Counted from the first letter of the stretch, positions 8,519-17,809 are shown. The stretch: 64,000 nucleotides of DNA from Labrenzia sp. R4_2 (GCF_017743865.1 NZ_JAGHRJ010000002.1:1116001-1180000), one strand, 5' to 3'. Notes: generated by a model not told the origin, from the letters alone. Translations and numbers: made by a program.

Positions 8519-9988
8519 TCAGCCTCGGCGCGTGCTCAATAGATCGGACAGCACCCGAACGCCGCCACGAATTTGATCCTCCGTTGCCCCGGCAAATCCG
8601 ATAATCAATCCAGGTTCAGGTGCTGCATCCAGATAACAGACGGACAATGGTGAGACGGAAAAACCGTGAGCTTGCATGCCGCGCGCGACCTTCCGATCAT
8701 CCAAATCTTCGTTAAAACGGACAGTCACCTGCACGTTGCCGAGCGGCGGCTCGACTGACACGGCATTGCCCAGTCCTTCTTTGAGCGCCGCGACAAGGGC
8801 GTTGCCCCGTTGCTGGTAGACGGACCGGATACGTTTCAGGTGCGCCCGGTAATGCCCGCTGTCGATGAAATCGGCGAGCGCGATCTGAGCATGCACATTG
8901 GCCAGCTGCCCCATGTTCCGGAAAACTCCCGCCAAAGGACCACTTAGGTCCTCGGGTACAACGGCATAAGACACCCGAAGCCCCGGCAGCAGGCTCTTTG
9001 AGAAGGTGCCGAGATAGATCACCTCTCCCCCCCCTGCGAGCCCTTGAAGAGCGGCAACCGGGCGGCCTTCGAACAAAAACTCGCTGTCGTAATCATCTTC
9101 GAGAATTGTCGCGCCCATGCGGGACGCATTCTCGATCAAGGCGAGCCGCCGGGCGAGCGGCAACCGGGCCCCGAACGGATACTGATGAGAGGGGGTGACA
9201 TAGATCAGCCGTGGGTGTGGGCTTTCATTCTCGAGGCCGTCCGGCAGAACCCCATACTCATCCACCGGCAAACCCCGGATGTTCAACCCAGCGCCATGAA
9301 AGGCTGTTCGCGCGCCCATATAGCCTGGATCCTCAATCCAGGCCGTATCGCCAGGATCTGAGAGAGCCTGGGAAATGCCCGCAAGCGCTGCCTGCATTGA
9401 GGGAACGATCAGGATCTGGTCCGCTGTGGCACGGACGCCGCGCTCACTTGCGAGATAGTCCGCAAGGATCGCTTTCAACGCCGGATAGCCTGATGGATGC
9501 TGATAGAGCAAAGCAGGCGACCGAACCGATCGCACAGCTCTGCGCAAACAGCGTGCCCAGTTTTCATAGGGAAAGATATCCAATGCAGGCGCACCCGGCT
9601 GCAGCGCTTCATGGCGCTGACCCCAGCTGTCGCCGCGAAGGTTCTTCGCAAGCTGGTTCCCCCGTTTGGAAAGCCCGCGCGGAGACACAGTGTTGACGCT
9701 TTGCATTTTGGTGCCTTCAGGTGCGGTGCAGCCAACAATCACTGGCGCAACGCCTGCACTCACCTCCACGATCCCCTCGGCCTTTAAAAGCTCATAGGCC
9801 GTGTTGACCGTGTTCCGCGAAATCCGTTGTTGCTGCGCAAAACTGCGCGACGATGGTAAACGCATGCCCGCTTTCAAGCGCCCCTGCCCGACCGCCTCGC
9901 GTAACGCTCTGTAAATTTGCTGGCTGAGTGGAACAGACGATGACCGGTCCAGATCACAGACACCTTCGAGCAATTCTGGTACTTTCAT
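8519..9988 (-). CDS. MocR/PdxR-type GntR regulator with aminotransferase domain
   Basis: The 489-residue protein has an N-terminal GntR winged helix (PLSQQIYRALREAVGQGRLKAGMRLPSSRSFA, with the RNTVNTAYELL recognition helix). It is joined to a fold-type I aminotransferase domain whose PLP lysine sits in GTFSKSLLPGLRVSY. MocR proteins sense PLP or an amino-acid adduct and commonly control vitamin B6, GABA or taurine genes. This one is divergent from an FMN split-barrel gene at 10071, which is its likely target. Two AACCGG elements 36 bp apart (9997-10002 and 10033-10038) lie in the shared 82-bp promoter gap and could be its direct-repeat site. Confidence 0.92.
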   Translation of the reverse strand: MKVPELLEGVCDLDRSSSVPLSQQIYRALREAVGQGRLKAGMRLPSSRSFAQQQRISRNTVNTAYELLKAEGIVEVSAGVAPVIVGCTAPEGTKMQSVNTVSPRGLSKRGNQLAKNLRGDSWGQRHEALQPGAPALDIFPYENWARCLRRAVRSVRSPALLYQHPSGYPALKAILADYLASERGVRATADQILIVPSMQAALAGISQALSDPGDTAWIEDPGYMGARTAFHGAGLNIRGLPVDEYGVLPDGLENESPHPRLIYVTPSHQYPFGARLPLARRLALIENASRMGATILEDDYDSEFLFEGRPVAALQGLAGGGEVIYLGTFSKSLLPGLRVSYAVVPEDLSGPLAGVFRNMGQLANVHAQIALADFIDSGHYRAHLKRIRSVYQQRGNALVAALKEGLGNAVSVEPPLGNVQVTVRFNEDLDDRKVARGMQAHGFSVSPLSVCYLDAAPEPGLIIGFAGATEDQIRGGVRVLSDLLSTRRG

Positions 9989-10070
9989 TTTTTCAAAACC
10001 GGACCTTTCTATGGAGCCAGATTATCGATCATAACCGGCATACACAAGAACGCGATCCGAGAAGAACACG

Positions 10071-10733
10071 ATGAAACACGAAAAACCCGACCTGCCCCCC
10101 TACGCCAAAATCCGGCAAATGAACCGGGGCGGGTACGACAATGAACTTGCAAACGAAATTCTGGATGCCGGTCTGGTCGCGCATTGCGGCTTCATCCATG
10201 AAGGCCGCCCGATGGTTATCCCGATGGTCTACGCACGCATCGGCGATAAGCTCTACATTCATGGGGCCAGCACCACCCGGATTATCAAGGACAACAAGGC
10301 CGGTGTCCCTGCAAGCCTGGAGGTAACGCTGTTGGACGGTCTTGTGTTTGGCCGGTCCGCTTTCCATCACTCCATGAACTTTCGGTGTGTGATCGTTCAT
10401 GGGACCGCGCGTCTCGTAGAAGATCTTGAAGAAAAGAATATCGCCCTTGCGGCAATTACCGATCACATGGCCCCGGGCCGGTGGGCGGAATGCCGCGAGA
10501 TGTTGCAAAAGGAACTGAAAGCCACCGGTGTGTTGGTTCTCGATGTGGAGCACGTGAGTACCAAGGTACGCACAGGCCCTCCGGTCGACGATCCGATTGA
10601 TATCGGCACGGACATTTGGGCCGGAATAGTCCCGGTCGCCACCGGTTTCGGCCAACCCTATGCCGCAGTGGATGTACCGGACGGCGTTGAGCCACCCGCT
10701 TCCATTCTGGCAGCACGGCAGAAATTTGCCTGA
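10071..10733 (+). CDS. Pyridoxamine 5'-phosphate oxidase-like FMN split-barrel protein
   Basis: The 220-residue protein belongs to the NimA/PNPOx-like split-barrel group: GLVAHCGFIHEGRPMVIPMVYARIGDKLYIHGA is the FMN-binding core and HHSMNFRCVIVHGTARLV the second barrel segment. These proteins bind FMN, F420 or heme and act as oxidoreductases, but most are uncharacterised. It lies divergently next to a MocR regulator, a common pairing in proteobacteria. It is followed by a bidirectional terminator at 10752-10783. A true PdxH is less likely because the PdxH substrate-binding C-terminus is not seen. Confidence 0.86.
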   Translation: MKHEKPDLPPYAKIRQMNRGGYDNELANEILDAGLVAHCGFIHEGRPMVIPMVYARIGDKLYIHGASTTRIIKDNKAGVPASLEVTLLDGLVFGRSAFHHSMNFRCVIVHGTARLVEDLEEKNIALAAITDHMAPGRWAECREMLQKELKATGVLVLDVEHVSTKVRTGPPVDDPIDIGTDIWAGIVPVATGFGQPYAAVDVPDGVEPPASILAARQKFA

Positions 10734-10751
10734 CCAAGAAGCTGAAAAAAG

Positions 10752-10783
10752 AAAAACCCCGCTGCGCCGGCAACGGGGTTTTC
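10752..10783. terminator. Bidirectional rho-independent terminator
   Basis: AAACCCCG (10754-10761) pairs with CGGGGTTT (10774-10781). A-rich sequence on the left and T-rich sequence on the right let it work on both strands. It separates the split-barrel gene from the convergent transglycosylase gene. Confidence 0.8.
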
Positions 10784-10813
10784 AATGCCCACGAGTGACC
10801 GCCCTGTCACAAG

Positions 10814-11365
10814 TTAGCTGGACGCCAGGATCCGCTGTACTTTTTTGCAATAGCGGCGGCTGATCGGGTTCATGCGCTTGGCATAGTGACCAGCGTTGTA
10901 ACGCAGAATGGTTCCGCATAAATCGCCGTTGGCCCGTTCGTGTGCGCCTGCCAGGTACTTCATCCCCCACTCGAGATTGGTCTCCGGATGGTAAAGCGCT
11001 TTAGTGGATCCGCGATACCCCATACCGCGCGCAGTCGCCGGCTTGATCTGCATCAGACCAACTTCGCCAGCAGCCCCGCGGGCCCGTGAATTGAAGTTGC
11101 TCTCGACCTCAACAACCGCCTTTGCGATCTTGATCGGCACGCCATGTTTCTTGGCTGCCTTGCGGATGAGGCCCGCATATTTATCCTTTCGCGGGTTGCC
11201 CGTCCTCTCGGCTTTTGCCGATGTGGAAAGGGACGCAACACTGCGGTTGCCGCCGTATTCATTGAGCACAGTCCGCGGATCAGCAGCGATGGCTTGCGCC
11301 GGGATCATGAGAGTTTGGGCGAAAACACACAGCGCCCCAGTAGCTATTTTAATCGACCGTAACAT
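10814..11365 (-). CDS. Lytic transglycosylase, SLT domain
   Basis: This 183-residue exported protein has an N-terminal signal peptide (MLRSIKIATGALCVFAQTL..., cleavage expected near AIAA-DP). A C-terminal SLT domain holds the catalytic glutamate in VVEVESNFNSRARG, followed by GLMQIKPATARGMG and ILRYNAGHY. It cleaves the MurNAc-GlcNAc bond of peptidoglycan in the periplasm, giving anhydro-muropeptides. The size is small but complete for SLT-family 1 enzymes. It stands alone on the minus strand with its own AT-rich upstream region. Confidence 0.9.
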   Translation of the reverse strand: MLRSIKIATGALCVFAQTLMIPAQAIAADPRTVLNEYGGNRSVASLSTSAKAERTGNPRKDKYAGLIRKAAKKHGVPIKIAKAVVEVESNFNSRARGAAGEVGLMQIKPATARGMGYRGSTKALYHPETNLEWGMKYLAGAHERANGDLCGTILRYNAGHYAKRMNPISRRYCKKVQRILASS

Positions 11366-11697
11366 TCGTCCAGCCCGTTTGGTTTTTGATGTAGGTTTTT
11401 CGGAGCGGAGAAATGGCCGAGCTATGGGACGAAATTTTGCACTGCAAAATCACGAATTATTACAATATATTTCAGAATTTTACTAATATTTGCATCTCAA
11501 CATCAGGAGAGTCTGCAGTTTGTGTCAGAGCTGTGACATATCGCAGACCAAACCGGGGCACAGTTGTGCAAATTGTGCCCGGCACTTTCATGAAGGATTA
11601 ACGGACGGAAACAGGCGGGCATGCGGGCCAGTCAGGGCGCCTTGGTGCTCCTATTGGCGTCCGGTGTTCGGAAAACATCAGCGATCAGGGACAGGAA
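11366..11697. other. Divergent promoter region with two dyads
   Basis: This 332-bp gap separates the transglycosylase from the binding-protein-like gene. It contains a 17-bp perfect dyad, ATTTTGCA-C-TGCAAAAT (11434-11450), and a second dyad, GGCACA-N11-TGTGCC (11557-11579). It is AT-rich around 11430-11490. A 62-codon frame at 11413-11601 has a GGAG ahead of its ATG but shows no convincing coding character. Confidence 0.5.
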
Positions 11698-12399
11698 ATG
11701 ATATTATCCCTCATGCTCCGAATACTCTTCTCGCCCGTTCTTGCCCTGTTGCTTCTATTCAGCGCAAGTTTGAGCGGTCCGGCATACACCCGGGACTGCC
11801 TGAATTTCATGGCTGTGAATTTCTATACCTTCGGCTCAATCATTAGCAGTCTCCAAGAAACCTTCGCCAAATCGGGTGTATGTTTCACGGTCGATCATGC
11901 TCCGGCCCCGCGCAACTCTTTGCTTTTGAAACAGGGCAAAACGGATGGCGAATTGTTTCGCATCCCAGATTACCAAAACACCATTGGCGACGCAGCCATC
12001 ATGGTCCCAGAACCGATCATTGAGGGCTACGGGTTGCTTGTTACCAAGTCGGAGAGTGTCTTGGACGAAGATCTCGCAAATATCCAAGGCATGGCGGTCG
12101 GACGGGGTGTTGTCTGGCAAAACTATGTTTCACTACCAGAAGCAGGCGTCAGCGAAGTTGGAGATTATGCCTCACTGATGACCATGCTTCGCACAGGGCG
12201 GGTATCTGCAGTCTTGATCGACAACGTGAATTTCACACAACTGAAACTGCCAAAAGAGAACCTGTTTGCAAAAAGGGTCACCCCTAAACTTCAAGCACAT
12301 CTTTTCTTACATGCACGTCACACATCTCTGCTCCCAGAAATAAATAAGGCTATTCGTGTTTGGAGAGCAGAATACTCTTTAGAAAACGGAGACTTCTGA
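11698..12399 (+). CDS. Periplasmic solute-binding-like protein (SBP_bac_3 type), orphan
   Basis: The 233-residue protein has a signal peptide (MILSLMLRILFSPVLALLLLF...) and the layout of a family 3 extracellular solute-binding domain: GELFRIPDYQNTIGDAAIMVPEPIIEGYGLLV, then a domain crossover, then LRTGRVSAVLIDNVNF. No ABC permease is nearby. Short orphan members of this family often act as sensors or signalling partners rather than transport receptors. ATG 11698 follows an AGGGAC site; a second ATG at 11713 is possible. The 3' part is less GC-rich than neighbouring genes. It ends 20 bp from the convergent amidase gene. Confidence 0.7.
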   Translation: MILSLMLRILFSPVLALLLLFSASLSGPAYTRDCLNFMAVNFYTFGSIISSLQETFAKSGVCFTVDHAPAPRNSLLLKQGKTDGELFRIPDYQNTIGDAAIMVPEPIIEGYGLLVTKSESVLDEDLANIQGMAVGRGVVWQNYVSLPEAGVSEVGDYASLMTMLRTGRVSAVLIDNVNFTQLKLPKENLFAKRVTPKLQAHLFLHARHTSLLPEINKAIRVWRAEYSLENGDF

Positions 12400-12419
12400 C
12401 AAACTTGGTTCAGCCAGAT

Positions 12420-13181
12420 CTATTTCAAAGACGGCAGCTTGGATAGAAGGTTGTGAAGCGTTTCGATGGTTGAAGCGTCCACCACGCCGTCAACCTTCTC
12501 GGGGCGGAAGTGGCGCTGAAAGGCCGTCACCACCTCGCGCGTGCGCCGGTCAAAACGGCCATTGATGTCGACCTCATATCCATAAAGCGCCAGCATGGAC
12601 TGCAGCGCTTCAACGGGCTGGCCTTCTTCACCCTCCTGCATGAAGAGCCCGGAACCAACAGGTTCTGGCTCCACATAATGACCAACGCCGGCTGCAGCCA
12701 ACTTGTCCCACGGGAACAATTCACCTGGATCTTCTTTGCGGCTTGGAGCGATGTCGGAATGGGCCAGCACCATCCACGGATGGATTTGATGCCGGGCACA
12801 CACATCAGCGCAAAGCGCAATGACCGCCTCTATTTGAGGCTCGGCGAAGGACCGATAACCGAATTCATGTCCAGGATTGACCATCTCAACGCCGATCGAC
12901 CTGGAATTGATATCCCGCTCGCCCTTCCAAAAACTCTTCCCGGCATGCCAGGCACGCCGGGCTTCCGGGACGCATTGCAAAATCGCGCCATCTTCCTGAA
13001 CAACATAATGTGCGGAGACCTCAGAACGCGGATCACACAATCTTTGTAGAGCCTCTTCCCCGGTCTGCATGCCAGTGTAGTGCAGGATCAGCATATCAAT
13101 CGGCGCATCCGCCGCACGGTCTCCATGGTTGGGAGAAGGACGAACTCGTGCCTTGACGCCGGTATCAGTCGCAACGCTCAT
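12420..13181 (-). CDS. N-acetylmuramoyl-L-alanine amidase, AmiD-like, with peptidoglycan-binding domain
   Basis: The 253-residue protein has an Amidase_2 domain. Zinc ligands are expected at the His of MLILHYTGM and in VLAHSDIAPSRKEDPGE, with the catalytic region VSAHYVVQEDG between them. A C-terminal PG_binding_1 domain follows (VEALQSMLALYGYEVDINGRFDRRTREVVTAFQRHF). It removes stem peptides from muropeptides. No signal peptide is evident, suggesting cytoplasmic recycling (AmpD-like) or an unrecognised export route. ATG 13181 has GGAAAGGGG just ahead and overlaps the stop of the upstream TerB-DnaJ gene by ATGA, so the two are translationally coupled. Confidence 0.9.
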   Translation of the reverse strand: MSVATDTGVKARVRPSPNHGDRAADAPIDMLILHYTGMQTGEEALQRLCDPRSEVSAHYVVQEDGAILQCVPEARRAWHAGKSFWKGERDINSRSIGVEMVNPGHEFGYRSFAEPQIEAVIALCADVCARHQIHPWMVLAHSDIAPSRKEDPGELFPWDKLAAAGVGHYVEPEPVGSGLFMQEGEEGQPVEALQSMLALYGYEVDINGRFDRRTREVVTAFQRHFRPEKVDGVVDASTIETLHNLLSKLPSLK

Positions 13182-13870
13182 ATGCCCCTTTCCGCGCAAA
13201 TCTGCGCCCATGCCTCATTCAATGCGGCCAGGCGGTCATTGGCGATCCGGACAAATTCTTCTGGGACCCCACGGGCGATAAGCCGGTCAGGATGGGTTTC
13301 TTGAACTTCCCGCCGGTAGTGAGCTTTCAATTCAGCATCACTGGCCTGCGCACCTATCCCCAACACTTCATACGGATCACCGTCTTTGCGGACATGGCGG
13401 GCAAGAACTTTGGAAAACTCTCGCTCATCCAGCCCAAAAACCTTAGCCACTTCCGAAAGGTAGCTTATTTCGCTCTGGTGCACGACGCCGTCAGCTTTGG
13501 CAATGTGAAAAAGGCCATCCAGAATATCGAGCAGGGTTTTGCGATCATAGGGAAAAAGGTCGGCGAGCTTCTTTGCGTAAACATCGAAACCGGCAACATC
13601 TTCCTGGGCAAGATTGAACAGCCGTGCGACGTTTTTTTCTTCGTTCGACGGAACATCGAAGAGTTCTCGAAAAGCAATAACTTCATCGGCCGTTACAACA
13701 CCGTCAGCCTTGGCCATCTTTGCCGAAAGCGCGATCATCGCGACTGTAAAACCGACTGTATTTGCTCCCTCTGGCCGTGCCAAAACGAGCTGCACAAGCC
13801 TGTCGACAATCTGTGCACCGCCAGATCCAATTGCACCGACAATGCTCCCGATGCTGCTCCAGACGCTCAC
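13178..13870 (-). CDS. TerB-DnaJ protein (DjlA-like co-chaperone)
   Basis: The 230-residue protein combines an N-terminal hydrophobic stretch (MSVWSSIGSIVGAIGSGGAQIV), a TerB-like helical domain (about residues 45-155, with repeated MAKADGVVT/IAKADGVVH acidic motifs) and a C-terminal J domain (DPYEVLGIGAQASDAELKAHYRREVQETHPDRL) with the HPD motif that stimulates DnaK. This is the DjlA architecture. GTG 13870 is chosen because AGGGAG stands eight bases ahead and the longer alternative has no ribosome-binding site. It overlaps the amidase gene by four bases, linking a co-chaperone to a cell-wall enzyme. Confidence 0.87.
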   Translation of the reverse strand: MSVWSSIGSIVGAIGSGGAQIVDRLVQLVLARPEGANTVGFTVAMIALSAKMAKADGVVTADEVIAFRELFDVPSNEEKNVARLFNLAQEDVAGFDVYAKKLADLFPYDRKTLLDILDGLFHIAKADGVVHQSEISYLSEVAKVFGLDEREFSKVLARHVRKDGDPYEVLGIGAQASDAELKAHYRREVQETHPDRLIARGVPEEFVRIANDRLAALNEAWAQICAERGI

Positions 13871-14132
13871 ACGTAAACTCCCTTGAGGGTTCGATTGCCG
13901 ATCATTCAGCTCCAACCCGGAGCAGCAGGAATCGCCGGGGTCGGGCACAAAAAGTCTTCTAACTGCACATGATGGTTTTGGCTAGTTGGACCCAGAAGCC
14001 TATCCATTCTGCGGATTCCAGTCTCATCGCTTCCTGCTTTGTTTGGCGCGGCCTTTGGAACGATTGGAAAACAACACTGATTCATGATGGTTAAAGACTT
14101 TTGCCCTACTTTGGTGCGACCGTTTATCCGAA

Positions 14133-16340
14133 ATGGTGCCGAGCTGGATGGCCACGTCATTTGTCAGAAGTAACATTGTTATATTTTTGATATCCATGTC
14201 GCTGGTAATGCTTCTGGCTGCAGGCGTCTACGCGAGCAATCGGCTATTGACCCATTGGCTCCTGGTTAAGGGCCTGGAACAGACCTATGCTGCGTGGGCA
14301 GATACGGTCTACGACACCTTACAGCCGCGTGAAGTCCGGGACACAGCAGTCCTGCCGCAGACCCTCGATGGCCTGCGTATGACGTTGACAAGTGATGGGC
14401 GATCAAACGCGTATCACGAACAAGTCGACACGTTACAGAATTCGTTGAAATCCGGTCATGCGCCCGCCGGAGTCCTTCACTTTTCCATCTTGCCATCTGC
14501 CATGGAAACCCGCGAAGGGCCGCAGTCTGCTGCCTGGGCATCACCCGAGTGGGAAGAGAAAAACCTCTTCCTGGCGCCGCAGACACTTACGGATGCAAAG
14601 GTCGCGGCTTTGAGTTCACCTCGAATTCTGGCCATTCCCGACATGAATACAGTCGGGCAATTCGGGAACAAAGCGGTCATCGTGTATCCGGCCAAGGATG
14701 CGAATTCACGCAGTCTGATTGCCTTGGTGAGCACAGCGACCATCATGAAAAGCCTTGCCCCCCTGCTCTTTTCAGTGAGTGCGGCGATCGGGGGCTTATG
14801 TCTCATATCCTTTTTGTTCGCCGGCATTCTGCTCTGGATGCGCTTTCGCGAACAATTGCAGACCAGCAAAAACATTCAGTACCTGGCGCATCATGACACG
14901 TTAACCGGGCTGCCAAACCGGGCCGTCTTCAATGCACGCTTGAGCGAAGCGCTCCGTTTTGCCCAGGCGAAGGCATCGAACATCGGTGTCATGATCATCG
15001 ACGTGGACAAGTTTAAGGAAATCAATGACACCCATGGCCACGGGATTGGAGATGTTTTTCTGCAAATCATTGCGGACCGTTTGAAATCGGTCTTCAGCGG
15101 GCATCTGGTTGCCCGTCTGTCAGGAGACGAGTTTGCCGTCATGCTCACCTCGGTCTCGGATACAGGCCGCATGACGCGTTTGGCAGCTGACATGATCAGT
15201 GCGACGGATCCGCCCTGCAGTATCGACGGCCGGGAAATCAAGATATCCTTGTCCATCGGACTGGCGCGGGCCACCGATGGATCTTGGCGCTCCTCACGTT
15301 TGCTTCACTGCGCAGACCTCGCTCTTTACCGCGCGAAACACGAAGGTCGATCCACGTTCTGCTGGTACACACAGGACCTGGACGCAGAAGCTCAGAAACG
15401 AAAAGAGATCGAACAGGGTCTGGTCAAAGCTCTCAAGTTCGATCAGTTGAAACTCAAGTATCAGCCTCAATATGCGCTCAGTGATGGCTCATTGAAGGGA
15501 TATGAAGCACTGATCCGCTGGGAGCATCCCACCAAGGGCATGATGCGCCCGGATTCCTTCATTCCAATTGCAGAAGACACAGGCCTGATCGAAGACATTG
15601 GCAATTGGGTCTTGGAGCAAGCTTGCAGGGAAGCTGCGCTGTGGCCCAACTCCAATCGGCGGGTAGCAATCAACATGTCACCTGCCCAGTTCGCAGCCGG
15701 CGACATACAAAAGCGCGTGGCGCGCGCCCTTCAGACCTCAGGCCTGGACCCCAAACGTCTTGAAATTGAAATTACTGAGAGTTTGCTCATTTCCAATACT
15801 GATTCCGTCGTCCACACGCTTCGGCAAATCCGGGATATGGGCGTCTCAATCGCAATGGACGACTTCGGGACCGGTTACTCATCGCTCAGTTATCTCAGCC
15901 TGTTCCCGTTCGACAAGATCAAGATCGACAAGGCCTTCATCCAAGATCTTGGCAAGGACGCGAGCACGGATGCAATTGTTACGTCAATCGTCGGCCTTGG
16001 CAGATCTTTGAATGTCACCATCACCGCAGAAGGTGTTGAAACCGAAGAGCAAGCCATATTGCTTCGCGCCGCCGGTTGCGATCTGATCCAAGGGTATCTT
16101 TACGGCAAACCGGATGACGTTATGGTTCATGAAACCGTTCAAGCCGATATGACAGCCAAGATTCGCTCAGTGAAAAAGACATGGGCAAGGCAATCTGCAA
16201 AACCGGATTCAGACCCTGCCGCAAATTCTACCGGGCCGCAGAAAGCCGTTGTTAAGGCCGCAAAATCTGACATGGAAAGCAGTAACAGATTACCGACCGA
16301 CGCTTCCTTTGGAGCACCGGTCGCTGTTCAAGGTTCCTGA
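14133..16340 (+). CDS. Membrane GGDEF-EAL protein (cyclic-di-GMP turnover)
   Basis: The 735-residue protein has TM1 (about residues 12-33), a periplasmic CHASE4-like sensor region and TM2 (about 205-232). These are followed by a GGDEF domain and an EAL domain. The GGDEF motif reads SGDEF, a substitution compatible with activity, and no RxxD inhibitory site precedes it. The EAL domain has all main catalytic blocks: YEALIRWEHP, EITESLL, DDFGTGYSSLSYL, KIDKAFI and ITAEGVETEEQ. It is therefore a likely phosphodiesterase, with a possibly active cyclase. A low-complexity tail follows residue 680. The start is uncertain (14133 or 14148). It is convergent with arsH, 10 bp away. Confidence 0.93.
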   Translation: MVPSWMATSFVRSNIVIFLISMSLVMLLAAGVYASNRLLTHWLLVKGLEQTYAAWADTVYDTLQPREVRDTAVLPQTLDGLRMTLTSDGRSNAYHEQVDTLQNSLKSGHAPAGVLHFSILPSAMETREGPQSAAWASPEWEEKNLFLAPQTLTDAKVAALSSPRILAIPDMNTVGQFGNKAVIVYPAKDANSRSLIALVSTATIMKSLAPLLFSVSAAIGGLCLISFLFAGILLWMRFREQLQTSKNIQYLAHHDTLTGLPNRAVFNARLSEALRFAQAKASNIGVMIIDVDKFKEINDTHGHGIGDVFLQIIADRLKSVFSGHLVARLSGDEFAVMLTSVSDTGRMTRLAADMISATDPPCSIDGREIKISLSIGLARATDGSWRSSRLLHCADLALYRAKHEGRSTFCWYTQDLDAEAQKRKEIEQGLVKALKFDQLKLKYQPQYALSDGSLKGYEALIRWEHPTKGMMRPDSFIPIAEDTGLIEDIGNWVLEQACREAALWPNSNRRVAINMSPAQFAAGDIQKRVARALQTSGLDPKRLEIEITESLLISNTDSVVHTLRQIRDMGVSIAMDDFGTGYSSLSYLSLFPFDKIKIDKAFIQDLGKDASTDAIVTSIVGLGRSLNVTITAEGVETEEQAILLRAAGCDLIQGYLYGKPDDVMVHETVQADMTAKIRSVKKTWARQSAKPDSDPAANSTGPQKAVVKAAKSDMESSNRLPTDASFGAPVAVQGS

Positions 16341-16350
16341 TACAGTTTGG

Positions 16351-17058
16351 TCAGGCTGCTCCCTGTTTCTGCCGATCAGACTTACGCTCAGAATATCGAT
16401 CCACCAAATAGTCAGACCGGCCGCGCAACAATAGTGTGAACTTCATCAGCTCTTCCATGACGTCCACCACACGGTCGTAGAGTGGTGATGGCAGCAAGCG
16501 TCCGTCATCATCAAACTGGGTATACGCTTTCGGAACCGAGGATTGGTTCGGTATCGTGACCATGCGCATCCAGCGGCCAAGGATCCGCATCTGGTTGACG
16601 GCATTGAAAGACTGGGACCCACCCGAGACTTGCATCAACGCTAGTGTTTTACCCTGTGTTGGACGGACGGCACCGGTGCTCAACGGGATCCAGTCGATTT
16701 GAGTTTTCAAGATGCCCGTCATCGCGCCGTGGCGTTCGGGCGAACACCAAACGTGAGCCTCCGACCAAATGCTCAGCTCCCGGAGTTCAGCCACTTTTGG
16801 ATGACTTGCGTCGGCATCATCTGGCAACGGCAATCCTGAAGGTTTGAAGATCCGGGTTTCCGCGCCGAAAGCCGTCAACAGGCGTGCAGCTTCTTCAACC
16901 AGCAATCGGCTATAGGACCTCTCCCGCAAAGATCCATAGAGAAGCAGTATGCGCGGCGGATGATCGAATGCTGCCGCCTGATCCACCTTTCCAGCGGTTA
17001 CGGGCTTGATGTCCGCAAAGCTCACATTCGGGAGGTCCTCAGGTTTGCCGTCAAACAT
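16351..17058 (-). CDS. arsH: ArsH, NADPH-dependent FMN reductase
   Basis: The 235-residue protein is a flavodoxin-like NADPH:FMN oxidoreductase: [26 protein letters not shown] is the FMN phosphate-binding segment, followed by [22 protein letters not shown] and [21 protein letters not shown]. These blocks are diagnostic for ArsH, which detoxifies organoarsenicals by oxidising trivalent forms. ATG 17058 is chosen because GGGAG stands just ahead inside the end of arsC; the genes overlap by eight bases. It is the last gene of the arsR-arsC-arsH operon. Confidence 0.94.
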   Translation of the reverse strand: MFDGKPEDLPNVSFADIKPVTAGKVDQAAAFDHPPRILLLYGSLRERSYSRLLVEEAARLLTAFGAETRIFKPSGLPLPDDADASHPKVAELRELSIWSEAHVWCSPERHGAMTGILKTQIDWIPLSTGAVRPTQGKTLALMQVSGGSQSFNAVNQMRILGRWMRMVTIPNQSSVPKAYTQFDDDGRLLPSPLYDRVVDVMEELMKFTLLLRGRSDYLVDRYSERKSDRQKQGAA

Positions 17059-17464
17059 TTGTGCTCCCGGCGTTGACCACTTGTCCATCTTCCTTTGTGA
17101 ATGCGCCGATATCGACCGGAAGCAAATCAACGACCCTTTCAGAGGGCCTGCAAAGCCGGACACCCTTGTCGCTCACGACGATAGGCCGGTTGATCAGAAT
17201 CGGGTGCTCCATCATGAAGTCGATCAACTGGTCATCAGTCCATTTCTCATCGCCAAGCCCCAGTTCATCAAAAGGTGTTCCCTTCTGGCGGAGCAAATCG
17301 CGGACTGAAATCTCCATTCTTGCGATCAAATTCACCAGCTCGTCGCGGGATGGCGGCGTCTTCAAATACTCGATCACAACCGGGTCAACGCCAGCCTTGC
17401 GGATCATCTCCAGCGTGTTCCGGGACGTCCCGCATTTCGGATTGTGGTAAATGGTGATGGTCAT
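17051..17464 (-). CDS. arsC: Arsenate reductase, glutaredoxin-dependent
   Basis: The 137-residue protein starts [21 protein letters not shown], with the catalytic Cys of the ArsC family at position 11. A downstream arginine in [19 protein letters not shown] orients arsenate. It reduces As(V) to As(III) with glutathione and glutaredoxin in the cytoplasm. ATG 17464 follows the arsR stop by one base (TAA-A-ATG), and the 30-residue upstream extension is inside arsR, so it was dropped. The As(III) product needs an exporter, and none is encoded in this operon. Confidence 0.95.
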   Translation of the reverse strand: MTITIYHNPKCGTSRNTLEMIRKAGVDPVVIEYLKTPPSRDELVNLIARMEISVRDLLRQKGTPFDELGLGDEKWTDDQLIDFMMEHPILINRPIVVSDKGVRLCRPSERVVDLLPVDIGAFTKEDGQVVNAGSTNV

Positions 17465-17465
17465 T

Positions 17466-17801
17466 TTAGTGTGTTTCCTGAATAGGTTCGCTGATTGGAA
17501 AGCAGCAGATATCGGGATTGCTACCGCAACAGTCTTCGATGAGAAATCCAAGCAAGGATCGCATCCTTAGATAGTCGACCGAGTAATGGATGTGCCGCCC
17601 TTCCCGGCGCGCGTTCAAAAGCCCGGCTTTTTCCAAAGTTGCCAGATGGAAGGACATCCTGGTGGGCGCAACGGCGAGGCGCTCTGCGATTGCGCCGGAC
17701 GGAAGACCTTGGTCTCCCTCCATCATCAACAGCCTGAAAGCCGCCAGCCGGTCTTCCTGGGCGAGAGCCCCAAGCGCCATGATTGCGTCATCTGATTTCA
17801 T
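17466..17801 (-). CDS. arsR: ArsR-family metalloregulator
   Basis: The 111-residue protein has a winged helix (GAIAERLAVAPTRMSFHLATLEKAGLLNARREGRHIHYSVD). The alpha-3 CxCxxC metal site of enteric ArsR is missing. Instead a C-terminal cluster, EDCCGSNPDICC, supplies two Cys pairs, the arrangement seen in C-terminal-Cys ArsR repressors such as that of Acidithiobacillus. It should release its operator when As(III) binds. It is the first gene of arsRCH. The start codon is only eight bases from the palindrome at 17810-17829 and there is no clear ribosome-binding site. Confidence 0.92.
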   Translation of the reverse strand: MKSDDAIMALGALAQEDRLAAFRLLMMEGDQGLPSGAIAERLAVAPTRMSFHLATLEKAGLLNARREGRHIHYSVDYLRMRSLLGFLIEDCCGSNPDICCFPISEPIQETH

Positions 17802-17809
17802 AATTCGAC

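Noticed and set aside
9997..10038. Two AACCGG elements as a proven MocR site
   Set aside because: The hexamer is short, and CCGG-containing words are common in this GC-rich genome, so it is only mentioned as a possibility.
11413..11601. A 62-codon frame with GGAG ahead of its ATG
   Set aside because: It covers the dyad-rich promoter region and has no plausible fold. It would need expression evidence.
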